Source: Mytilus galloprovincialis
Lineage: Eukaryota > Mollusca > Bivalvia > Mytilida > Mytilidae
DNA length: 64,000 nt
Assembly (NCBI RefSeq): GCF_965363235.1
Contig: NC_134849.1
Coordinates: 52,336,122-52,400,121 of the forward strand
Reading direction: 5' to 3'
Position 1 is the first letter of the stretch. Every line of letters starts with the position of its first letter. Shown here one piece after another: positions 45,301-51,899 of the stretch. The notes under the pieces are model-generated. The model had not been told where the DNA came from. It did no database searches and worked only from the letters and a program-made list of their open reading frames with translations. The translations under genes were made by a program, and so were the position numbers.

Positions 45301-47990
45301 GTTTTACACATGGTTAGTATTTCGTACAAATGTTACATTTCAGATTGTAAAAGAACATTTAAAACGTGTTGCTGAAAACAGTTTTATAGCGAGAATGTTC
45401 TTATTACAACCTAGAAGTAAAGGTTATTTGCGGCTTTCGGACAATTCGCCATTTAGTTCTCCTATTATAGATCCACGATATCTTTCTCACCCAGAGGACA
45501 TTGAAGACTTTGTAAGAGGTATAATAATGATGTAACAACTATTCTGTAACACCTTGATAGAAAAAGTAAAATAACGATACTGAGCTCTAAAGGAAAAATC
45601 AAAACGGAAAGTCCCTCATCAAATGAAAAATTAAAACGGAAAGTCTCGAATCAAATAGCAAATCGAACAAATCAAACGAATGGATAACAACTGTAATATT
45701 CTGGACTTTGTATAGGCATCTTCTTATATAGAAAATGGGGAATTAAATCTGGATTTATAGCTACTCAACCTCAACAGTCGTATTAAATTTAATTATATTG
45801 ACATCGATGTTTGAACAAATCAAACAAACAAAAAATGTCAAAAGTAGGGGTATAGCAGTCAACACTTGTTATAATATTAATCACTATAAAAACAAACAAA
45901 TCAACAAAGAATCACAAACAGGCAAACATACACAGCACATCAGTAAAAACGAAAATGAAGATTAAACAACACAATGACGGGATGTACAAGTACTGAGCCT
46001 CGTCAAATGGACTTTACCACAAACAGTATTAACAGTAGAATGGAAAGTATTGTTCGACATGTACTTGATTGAAAGTACCAGTATTGCAATAATTGACATT
46101 ATCTATCGTTAAAATAGTGTTTTTGTTTCAATTAAGGTGGTACCCAACACTTTAACTAATAAAATAAACGGTACCAATTTTCTTGCACCAGATGCGCATT
46201 TCGACAATACATGTCTCTTCAGTGATGCCTTTAACCAAAATATTTGAAATCCAAAGCTTACATAAAAGATGAAGAGCTATAATCAGAAGGGTCCAAAAAG
46301 TATAGCCAAATCCGTGAAAGGAATCGGAGTTTTGCATAAGGGAGACACATTGGCTCGTTTAATTTTCTTAACATTTTGACAAAGTATTTACTTTGACCCT
46401 TTGACTAAAAAATAAAAGAATTTAAAAAGTTGAACCAACTGTTATATCAGAAAAATTACACTGGTTATATAGCAGTTTGACAAACATTTATTTTGATCAT
46501 TGAGAAGCTTAATACTCCCTTAACAACAGAATATAATTAAAACGTTTAGCTGATTTTACAGAGTTTTCTCCCTGTAGTATTAGGTACCACCTTAATTTAT
46601 TGTTTAATTTTAAAATTATTCCCTTTGTGAAAGCAGTCCAGATTTTTTTTTCACTTGTCAATAGTCAATTGCATACGTTTATATATTTTTACAAAATTCT
46701 GTAATCACAATTATTGGAGAAAATATATTTAACAAAAACACACAATAAACTTTCTGTCAATAAGATATTTCACATAAGGTATATCATACGCTATTGTATT
46801 GGATCACGTTCAAATATAATTTCAGGCATTCGGTTTATGCGTTCATTAGAACAAACTCGAGCATGGAAATCTATCGGGGCTACTTTGGTTAGACAAGATG
46901 TACCTGGACATTGTAGTGAATACATTTTTGATTCGGATAATTACTGGAGGTGTATTGGACGTCATTTTATGACAACGGCATCTCATTTTATAGGCACATG
47001 TAGAATGGGGTCAGTTAATGACCCGTCGGTTGTTGTTGATTCAAGATTAAGGTATAGTTAATTTCACAACATATTTTGTATCGTACCTCAAAACATCTAC
47101 AACTGTCTTTTCAAAATTATTATTCATAACAGATTTTTATTTTTAACAACGTTTGAAATGAAAGGTAAAGGAACCACTACTGTTTGGACTCTTTGATTTT
47201 AAGATTAAAAATTATATCATGGAAATATTCTGAAGTCATTCGTCGTCTGCCAGTTTTTTGTACATTGATGCTTTGTATTTTCTGTATGTTGCTTGCGCTT
47301 CAAACAAAATTCAAACACTGAATGAAAATAACCTCATGTTAAGATATTTTTATGTGTATGAAATTATAAGCCAATACAAAAAGATAGTGTTTAAAAGGTA
47401 CAAGGATTATAATTATACATTTTAAACTTTCTTCTTCATATTCTTAATTTATTGTTAATTCTGTTATTCAAATATCGTTAATGTAACGCATACGAAGTAT
47501 GCAATATTCGTGTAATTCTCTGCTTCAGTTATGTTGTAAGTGAACATATTTTGTGAATGATTTAATTGTTGATGTATCACGCCTTCTGGTTGGCTGAACG
47601 TCATAACGTGTGACCGTTACGTCCTACACGTTTTTTTAATTAATTATTCCTTAAAAATGGAATCTAGGATAACATTATCAGTACTGACTAATATATATTT
47701 TTTTGACTACTCGAAATAACCTTAAATAAAATATAAACACTTTTAATGCAGCAAAGTTTCGATTTTATTTCATAACAGATATGAACAAATATTACAGTGG
47801 CCATTCTTTAGTTTTACAAATCAACATACTTTTGTCTAACAGGGTTATTGGTATCAAGAACCTCCGAGTGGCAGATGCATCCGTTATGAGATATCTTCCT
47901 TCAGGTCATACAAACGCACCAGCCATGATGATTGGGGAGAAAGCTGCAGACATGATCAGACGTGATAGAACGCACAGATATAACATCTAG
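30189..47990 (+). CDS. GMC-family flavin oxidoreductase, gene 1, complete, 11 exons
   Basis: Exons 30189-30330, 34004-34215, 36938-37127, 39860-39988, 41317-41438, 42821-42988, 43892-44042, 44468-44616, 45344-45518, 46826-47051 and 47843-47990 sum to 1812 nt: 603 residues and a stop, normal for the family. All phases join without a stop. An N-terminal hydrophobic stretch (about residues 10-24) may be a signal or membrane anchor. [12 protein letters not shown] (residues 43-54) is the FAD-binding dinucleotide motif. [11 protein letters not shown] (125-135) and [18 protein letters not shown] (296-313) are the two GMC signatures. [10 protein letters not shown] and PSGHTNAP supply the catalytic pair His533/His577. 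The family oxidises alcohols using FAD (choline dehydrogenase, glucose dehydrogenase and relatives). The substrate cannot be deduced; a His-His pair, rather than His-Asn, resembles glucose oxidase and aryl-alcohol oxidase. An upstream in-frame segment before the ATG is partly conserved in gene 2, so an upstream exon is possible. Confidence 0.93.
30465..30812 (-). mobile_element. Single retrozyme-like unit in intron 1
   Basis: This is one monomer, in inverted orientation relative to the 34.9-36.3 kb array, with the hammerhead at its plus-strand left end (30500-30543). Its plus strand keeps the open frame found opposite the ribozyme in array units ([36 protein letters not shown]). Confidence 0.8.
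30500..30543 (-). ncRNA. Hammerhead ribozyme, intact core
   Basis: Read on the minus strand: stem I GCGTCA, core CTGATGA, stem II GTC with a 7-nt loop and GAC, GAAA, palindromic stem III (ACGCGCGT), cleavage after GTC, then TGGCGT pairing back to stem I (6 bp, one G-U, one U-G). All invariant core bases are present. The two-base-pair stem III resembles hammerheads that act as dimers. Confidence 0.85.
31438..31499 (+). repeat. Tandem duplication, 2 x 31 bp
   Basis: The unit 'ttgaactgctatcaagccgt' plus 'taaacaataaa' occurs twice without mismatch. Confidence 0.95.
31755..32532 (+). mobile_element. Hairpin-ended repeat (family 5) with internal about 170-bp tandem units
   Basis: The left end is a hairpin (AGCTCACCCGGCCC, GAA, GGGCCAAGTGAGCT) followed by CGTCGTC repeats. 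The right end is 'aggtgagcgatacaggctct' then a small hairpin ending in 'ctctag'. Inside, a unit containing 'gaaccactgaatggaatgaa' and 'catccaagatggccgccag' repeats about four times. Related copies: 37741-39045 and, inverted, 63210-64000. No protein is coded. Confidence 0.75.
32700..33079. other. Intronic sequence, nothing recognised
   Basis: A 107-codon plus-strand open frame is present (32726-33049), but it lacks homology within the window, splice support or a domain I recognise. I do not call it a gene. Confidence 0.4.
33080..33405 (+). mobile_element. Second-lineage retrozyme-like unit
   Basis: It shares the order of the 354-bp units: 'cactgggtcgatacctctgc', a 'tcagtccccgggagtatca' block, 'agctcagtagt', then 'ctaaggtttcaactccc', ending in a hammerhead-like motif (33349-33390). 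A sister copy is at 42310-42600. Confidence 0.65.
33349..33390 (+). ncRNA. Hammerhead-like ribozyme, second lineage
   Basis: Stem I GCGTTC, core CTGATGA (33355-33361), a short GG/CC stem II flanked by an A-A mismatch, GAAA, palindromic stem III AAGCGCTT, C as cleavage residue (TTC), then GGACGC pairing with GCGTTC over 6 bp. The fold matches the hammerhead plan, but the A-A at the base of stem II replaces the usual G-C, so activity is uncertain. Confidence 0.6.
33425..33775 (+). repeat. Dispersed repeat, family 3, 5'-truncated
   Basis: It closely matches 6600-6990, including 'gaggtatagggggagggttg' and 'ggggccagctgaaggacgcc'. Confidence 0.85.
34004..34215 (+). CDS. GMC gene 1 exon 2: FAD-binding motif
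   Basis: Residues 48-118. The acceptor is TTTTGTAG followed by TGGGAGC, completing GTG (Val48) of VVGAGSAGS. The exon contains TSVLLLEAG, where the Glu binds the FAD ribose, and ends YSHLAYENE at a phase-0 GTAATA donor. Confidence 0.92.
35169..35212 (+). ncRNA. Hammerhead, array unit 1 (core mutated)
   Basis: CTGATGA and all stems are intact, but GAAA reads TAAA. The G at that position is essential for catalysis in the family, so this copy should be inactive. Confidence 0.8.
35523..35566 (+). ncRNA. Hammerhead, array unit 2 (intact)
   Basis: All conserved residues are present: CTGATGA, GTC-loop-GAC stem II, GAAA, palindromic ACGCGCGT stem III, GTC cleavage site at 35558-35560, and stem I GCGTCA/TGGCGT. 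The predicted cleavage is between 35560 and 35561. Confidence 0.88.
35877..35920 (+). ncRNA. Hammerhead, array unit 3 (core mutated)
   Basis: The stems and GAAA are intact, but CTGATGA reads CTAATGA. The lost G is an invariant core residue. Confidence 0.8.
36231..36274 (+). ncRNA. Hammerhead, array unit 4 (stem II lost)
   Basis: CTGATGA and GAAA are kept, but the distal strand of stem II is AAA instead of GAC, abolishing pairing, and stem I gains a mismatch (TTGCGT). Confidence 0.75.
36938..37127 (+). CDS. GMC gene 1 exon 3: first GMC signature
   Basis: Residues 119-181: [20 protein letters not shown], then [20 protein letters not shown] and FRKLENA. The acceptor is ACATAG at phase 0; the donor is TCAA then GTAGGA at phase 1. 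Confidence 0.92.
37128..39859 (+). other. GMC gene 1 intron 3
   Basis: Its two ends (about 37128-37350 and 39360-39859) align with intron 3 of gene 2. The middle is occupied by family 5 sequence (37741-39045). Confidence 0.75.
37741..39045 (+). mobile_element. Hairpin-ended repeat, family 5, large copy
   Basis: It starts 'aggccaagtgagcttttctc' with a CGT/CGTC tract, contains two about 510-bp internal units (starting near 37866 and 38377, each with 'accaagatggc' or 'cccaagatggc'), and ends 'aggtgagcgacacaggctct'. It has the same termini as the 31755-32532 element but different internal units. Confidence 0.75.
39860..39988 (+). CDS. GMC gene 1 exon 4
   Basis: Residues 182-224: [20 protein letters not shown], then [18 protein letters not shown]. 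The acceptor is TTTATAG; the donor is ATAG then GTAGTT. The length (129 nt) is identical to exon 4 of gene 2. Confidence 0.92.
40500..41270 (+). pseudogene. Reverse-transcriptase retroelement remnant (N-terminal part)
   Basis: Broken frames give [51 protein letters not shown] and then [15 protein letters not shown]. These follow the order of a bivalve retroelement RT that I recognise. In that family TFDF is followed by STLYT, here degraded. Stops and frameshifts abound. It ends just before exon 5. Confidence 0.6.
41317..41438 (+). CDS. GMC gene 1 exon 5
   Basis: Residues 225-265: [19 protein letters not shown], then [20 protein letters not shown]. This is the usual 'R.S....YL.....R.NL.V' region of the family. 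It lies between two retroelement remnants (40500-41270 and 41790-42160). The donor is AAAG then GTAACG. Confidence 0.88.
41790..42160 (+). repeat. Retroelement 3' end and tail
   Basis: It contains 'ttacgtcgtaactacaatcc', 'gcgggtgccacatgttgag', 'cggagcacccgatatcaccc', and the 'tatctttcgtccctctttt' tail motif. The inverted equivalent at 58080-58270 is contiguous with RT-coding sequence, linking the tail to that element. Confidence 0.7.
42310..42600 (+). repeat. Second-lineage retrozyme-like unit, inactive
   Basis: It aligns with 33080-33405. The ribozyme position (42553-42595) keeps stem I (GCGTTC/GGACGC) and stem III, but CTGATGA reads CAGAGGA and GAAA reads GACAAA. Confidence 0.65.
42821..42988 (+). 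CDS. GMC gene 1 exon 6: second GMC signature
   Basis: Residues 266-321: [45 protein letters not shown]. Acceptor TACAG, donor AAG then GTAATA, phase 0-0. Confidence 0.93.
42989..43891 (+). other. GMC gene 1 intron 6
   Basis: Nothing was recognised except the hammerhead fragment at 43789-43832 on the minus strand. Confidence 0.7.
43789..43832 (-). ncRNA. Hammerhead fragment, core intact, stem I weak
   Basis: On the minus strand CTGATGA, GTC-loop-GAC, GAAA and ACGCGCGTC are intact. The flanking stem I strands (GGGGCA and TGGTGT) pair poorly. Adjacent body sequence of the repeat is missing. Confidence 0.7.
43892..44042 (+). CDS. GMC gene 1 exon 7, GC donor
   Basis: Residues 322-371: [20 protein letters not shown], then [11 protein letters not shown]. 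The reading frame continues into exon 8 only if the donor is AAAAG then GCAAGT, a consensus GC-AG splice site. The nearby GT (44047) would give a stop in exon 8. Confidence 0.88.
44043..44467 (+). other. GMC gene 1 intron 7 (GC-AG)
   Basis: A 425-nt intron beginning GCAAGT and ending TTTGTAG. No repeat was recognised. Confidence 0.8.
44468..44616 (+). CDS. GMC gene 1 exon 8
   Basis: Residues 372-421: [16 protein letters not shown], then [18 protein letters not shown] and PAFKKE. Acceptor TTTGTAG; donor AAAGAA then GTATAT. An alternative donor at CGTAAG gives a stop in exon 9. Confidence 0.85.
44965..45245. mobile_element. TTAA MITE in intron 8
   Basis: A 281-bp element. The left end TTAAGGTGGTACCCAACACT and the right end AGTGTTAGGTACCACCTTAA are inverted repeats, with TTAA at both tips (piggyBac-type target). 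A second copy is at 46132-46595. No ORF. Confidence 0.88.
45344..45518 (+). CDS. GMC gene 1 exon 9
   Basis: Residues 422-479: [20 protein letters not shown], then [20 protein letters not shown] and [18 protein letters not shown], the substrate-domain strand region typical of GMC enzymes. Acceptor TTTCAG, donor AGAG then GTATAA. Confidence 0.92.
46132..46595. mobile_element. TTAA MITE interrupted by a retrozyme-like insertion
   Basis: Both ends match the MITE at 44965-45245 (TTAAGGTGGTACCCAACACT; ATTAGGTACCACCTTAA). Between about 46160 and 46350, some 185 bp absent from the other copy interrupts it. That insert begins with a hammerhead on the minus strand and continues with diverged retrozyme body sequence. 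Confidence 0.85.
46185..46228 (-). ncRNA. Diverged but intact hammerhead ribozyme
   Basis: Minus strand: stem I GCATCA, core CTGAAGA (the variable N is A), stem II GACA with loop and TGTC, GAAA, palindromic stem III ATGCGCAT, cleavage after ATC, then TGGTGC pairing GCATCA. Each stem differs in sequence from the array copies but still pairs, so the RNA fold has been conserved. Confidence 0.82.
46826..47051 (+). CDS. GMC gene 1 exon 10: first catalytic His
   Basis: Residues 480-554. It ends with [13 protein letters not shown] and VVVDSRLR, containing the conserved active-site His (about residue 533). Acceptor TTTCAG, donor TTAAG then GTATAG, phase 2. Confidence 0.92.
47052..47842 (+). other. 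GMC gene 1 intron 10
   Basis: AT-rich; nothing recognised. Confidence 0.7.
47843..47990 (+). CDS. GMC gene 1 exon 11: C-terminus and stop
   Basis: Residues 555-603: [20 protein letters not shown], then [18 protein letters not shown], and a basic tail ending TAG. The second active-site position is His577, where many dehydrogenases of the family have Asn. Confidence 0.93.
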
Positions 47991-48075
47991 ACCCGTATTG
48001 ACTCAATGAAATATTTTATGGATTGAGTCGTTGAAATTATTTAATGTCTTGATAAAATGTGCTGTACTGAAACAG

Positions 48076-48081
48076 AATAAA
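48076..48081 (+). terminator. Polyadenylation signal of GMC gene 1
   Basis: AATAAA lies 86 nt after the stop and is followed by a GT-rich stretch ('gaaggtgttctttctg'). Confidence 0.75.
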
Positions 48082-48099
48082 GACTTTTGAATTGAAGGT

Positions 48100-49130
48100 G
48101 TTCTTTCTGAATTTTAAATCTGTCAAGATGGTTTTCTCTTGACAGCGGGTAGATGTCTTAACAAAATTATACCACATATATAAAGATAAGGCGTTTATTT
48201 ATAGTAAATTTGTATTATTGTCAAATATTTTACTCCGTCATTTGAAAATCAACACTCTGAGTGCTAGAAAACATTGCATACTAGATAAATCGTTTTTCTT
48301 GTTTTGGTAGTGTGAATATGTTACATTTCATTCTAAATTCAGTCTTAATTAAAATCTGCCTGTGTTTGTATATACATATTTGTTCGCACCAGACAGTTGT
48401 CAAGTCGATATTCCAATACACCATTAAAAACGGACTAGATATAGCAGCAAAATACATGTGTATTGTTGGAAATATTCCTATACGAAGAACCCCAGAATAT
48501 ATGTTATCTCCCTAGTTTGAATATTATTATAATTTTTTTCCAGTCGTCAATCACCAATTTGTAAGACAGTTGTTGATGAATGCCATCTTACTTGAAACAA
48601 ATTGCCGTTTTATTGTTGAATATATAATTTTTGTGAAACACCAAATAGTTTTATTGATATTGACAAAATCGTATGAGCAATCCTAATCAGACATGATTCC
48701 ATCATAGATACACAACTTTACTTGATTAAAAACTTTCAGCAAACTTACAATTACATTTGATAAAGACAACCTCTCGTTAAAGTACAAATAAAATTATATA
48801 TATATATATACGAGAATACACAACATGCCACTAATACTATAAAAATGTCATACGCCGTGGTGCCCACCTGGTCATCTTTTATCAGGAACATTGAAAGCCA
48901 AACATTTGAAAGCCGTGTTATGATTACCAAGCCTCGTCTAAAAGTGACATGATAATACATAGACATTAAAAGGAAATCTGCAAAGGTAGATAAAATAACA
49001 CCGCTAGCATATATGATATATCACTGAAACGATTGTAAAGTTGACACCGAGTATTTATCTTCATCTCTATAAGGTCTTTGCTAACGGTTATCTATACATT
49101 TAAACCTTTATCGGATCCTGAAATGCAGTT
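48100..49130. other. Intergenic after GMC gene 1
   Basis: No gene was recognised. A short (TA)n run is at about 48797-48811. Confidence 0.5.
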
Positions 49131-49640
49131 TTGTAAATGTACATACTCTGACAACTACCTCGTGGTTGCTTCGGTAAAATAACGAAGGGATGATTTCAAT
49201 TTCACCACCTAGAACACTTGGTTTAATAGCTACATTGTAAACACTAACTCTCTATCACAAAAATCATGATGAGACACACAAGCCATGGATTATCGTCGCA
49301 ACTTGATCATATATATTCCGTATAAAGTCGCTGCTTGTTATTTTTCTTCAAAAAAATGCAAAGTTTAGAATTAGGAAGCTGAAATGATCTCCTTTGTCAT
49401 AAAAATTTGTTTTCAACTGCCCCTTATTGTCGAATTTTAGGTGTGAGTCAAGATATGAGGCAGAATTAACTGTGTCTGTTGTATCCGTTATCTTAGATTC
49501 AATGTGATAGATGCGTATAACATGGATCGAACCGCAATTTAAATGCTTCGACGATTTACATTCAACAAGTCTACACATTTGTAAAGTAAATGCTGCGAAG
49601 GTCTGTTTGGCTTTTCTACACGTACACAACTATTTGCATT
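49130..49640 (-). pseudogene. Retroelement RT C-terminal remnant
   Basis: The minus strand gives YHIESKITDTTDTVNSASYL, DSHLKFDNKGQLKTNFYDKG and DHFSFLILNF. It parallels the remnant at 58080-58620 ([19 protein letters not shown]). The SASYLDL stretch is the post-YIDD motif of this retroelement family. Downstream frames are broken. Confidence 0.7.
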
Positions 49641-49762
49641 GAGACCATTACCGTGACGTCAGCCAAGTCATTTACCGTGGTTTCTTTTTGTAGAATTTTA
49701 TGCTGAAATTGACTCACCAAACAATAGCGTTGGATTCGTCTGTGTGCCTAATTTAATTAAGG

Positions 49763-49897
49763 GGTGTCTGGATATACGCCTGAGGTTGCCTATGGTCAAC
49801 CATAGGTACCTATGGTTTGATAATTTATACACAAATTATCAAACCATAGATACCAACGGGTAACCATAGGCCGCCTCAGGCGTATATTCAAACACAC
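49763..49897. mobile_element. Foldback element, about 65-bp arms
   Basis: The left arm ('gtctggatatacgcctgagg', 'cctatggtttgataattt') and the right arm ('aaattatcaaaccatag', 'cctcaggcgtatattcaaac') are almost contiguous, giving a nearly complete hairpin of 135 nt. Non-coding. Confidence 0.85.
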
Positions 49898-49985
49898 ACT
49901 TAGTTTGAATTAGCTTATTTACTAATTTTTGTTCACTAATAGATCTGATTTTAAAACTTAGATTTTACTTTTGTAATTTGTATAT

Positions 49986-50438
49986 CGTCGCTGGGCTTCT
50001 AAAATGTCGTATATGACTTTTTTGGCTAAAAATACTTCTTGACACCAATGGTCTGGGCGGGTGGAAATCTTTTGTATTACAAAATAGCTTACAGTTAGAC
50101 CAATCAAAATGTGCGAAACAAGACATATTACAAAATTGCCAATATCAGTTCTTTGTAAAGTTTGCTTCCAAAATCTTGTATGAAAACTTGAAAATCGTTG
50201 TCGAATGGCTTTGGGAAAAAAATAATTGTACATTTCTCTATTTCTGTGAAAATAATTTAAGTTCTTGGATAATCCAGAAATGTCAAAGTTTTTATTTCAC
50301 TGCTATTTACAAAAATGTTTAAGTTCACATACGACATTATGGAAGCATGCATTTTGCCAAAATTTTCAAAGCCTGTTTGTGAGATATTTTTTTTCTTGAA
50401 AAATTTGTTATTTACAACATTTTAGAAGCCCAGCGACG
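49986..50438. mobile_element. MITE with perfect 22-bp inverted ends
   Basis: CGTCGCTGGGCTTCTAAAAT plus GT at the left is perfectly inverted at the right (50417-50438). It is 453 bp long with no ORF beyond a 91-codon shadow frame. I found no convincing target-site duplication. Confidence 0.8.
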
Positions 50439-50769
50439 TTATGCCTTCACAGGGAATCAAACCCCGCATTGAAATCTGTTATGTGTGAATGCCATTGACA
50501 CATCGACAAAACCTGTCGGCTACAAATGGGTTTCAATCTAGGTTTTTATTTCATATATAATAATGAACATATCATACATATGTAGTTAGAGTGCTTTACA
50601 GGTAAAATCTTAGAATAAGTTTATTTAAAATAGGATATTTATTTTTTCAAATATAGTTGCACAGGAAGGAAATCTAATTTTAAATAGATAAGTATTTTAC
50701 ATTTCCGTGGCTTTTCAATGTTTTAACAGTAATAAATGAACATGTATCCAAGTAAAATCACAAATTTAC

Positions 50770-51010
50770 TAAACTCCGAGGAAAATTAAAAAAAGAGAGT
50801 TCATAATCAAATGTCAAAATCAAATGATAAAACACATCAAACGAATTCACAACTGTCATATTCCTTACTTGGTAAATGTAGAAAATGGTGGATTGAACCT
50901 GGTTTTAAAGCGCTAAACCTCTCACTTTAATGACAGTCGCATCATATTCTGTTGTTTTTACAACGATGCGAGAACAAAACAGACATAATCAGTAAAATAG
51001 TAAAAATAAG
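50770..51010 (-). repeat. Dispersed repeat, family 2 relative
   Basis: It shares 'ggtggattgaacctggtttt' and neighbouring blocks with 28990-29080. Confidence 0.5.
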
Positions 51011-51675
51011 GTTACAGCAGTCATCACTGTGTTACAATCTCAGAAAAACAAACATATACAAAAACACAAAAAATATCTATCAAATTAAAAAACACATTCC
51101 TTGTTTCGCGTGTTGGGCGTCAGAATAGAGATATATATAGTAAGATAAATATTATGTACTTTTTTTTATTTGAAAAGTACTTAGTTAATTTTCGCTTTCT
51201 GCATCTTTCAACGAGGCATACATATTGACATTTAGAATAATGATGGATAATGGAGATCAACAGTTTTAACATTTAATAAGACCATAGATTTTTTTTAAGA
51301 AAAGCCAGGTGCTACAAATACATACATTTTATGTACATGATATAGTACATATTAAGTGATTGCAATCGAAACAATATTACTTTTATTATCAATACTTTCA
51401 TAATCATCAGTCACATTTCATACTTACTCTGCTAAAAATACTGTCAAATAAAAGGTCTTAAATGAAAGGTCTTTTTAATTTTGAAAGACTCATATTATCT
51501 TCGTTGACCAATGAATTAACAAAGCTACATTTTCTTCGAGCAAGTTTAAAAGAACCGAAAGATTTGTAAGACGGAGCATTACTTAAAGAACAAGTAAATT
51601 TAAAGTTAGTCAAGATACCCAAAGTTACAACAATTGTATGTATGTGAAGTTAGTGTCCGGTTCGTTTCATTATTA

Positions 51676-51790
51676 AATATTTCAACTAGGTGCTGGAATA
51701 AATATTCAACTAGGTGTTAAAAAATATTCAACTAGGTGTTAAAAAATATTCAACTAGGTGTTAAAAAATATTCAACTAGGTGCTGGAACG
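51676..51790 (+). repeat. Minisatellite, about 5 units of 22-25 bp
   Basis: The unit 'atattcaactaggtgttaaaa' is repeated, with outer units reading 'ggtgctggaa'. Confidence 0.95.
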
Positions 51791-51899
51791 TGTGTCGATA
51801 TTCAACTGCCTAAGTTAATATTAATAGAAATTTGTGTTCTTTAAAGAAAGATAAAATGCAGTCGTAGTTATACTTTTAAGACTAAAACTTTATGTTAGA

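Larger units (their letters stand above)
45519..46825 (+). other. GMC gene 1 intron 9
   Basis: It contains dispersed-repeat sequence (about 45570-46000, with 'ggaaagtccctcatcaaatg'-type motifs) and the interrupted MITE copy. Confidence 0.7.
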
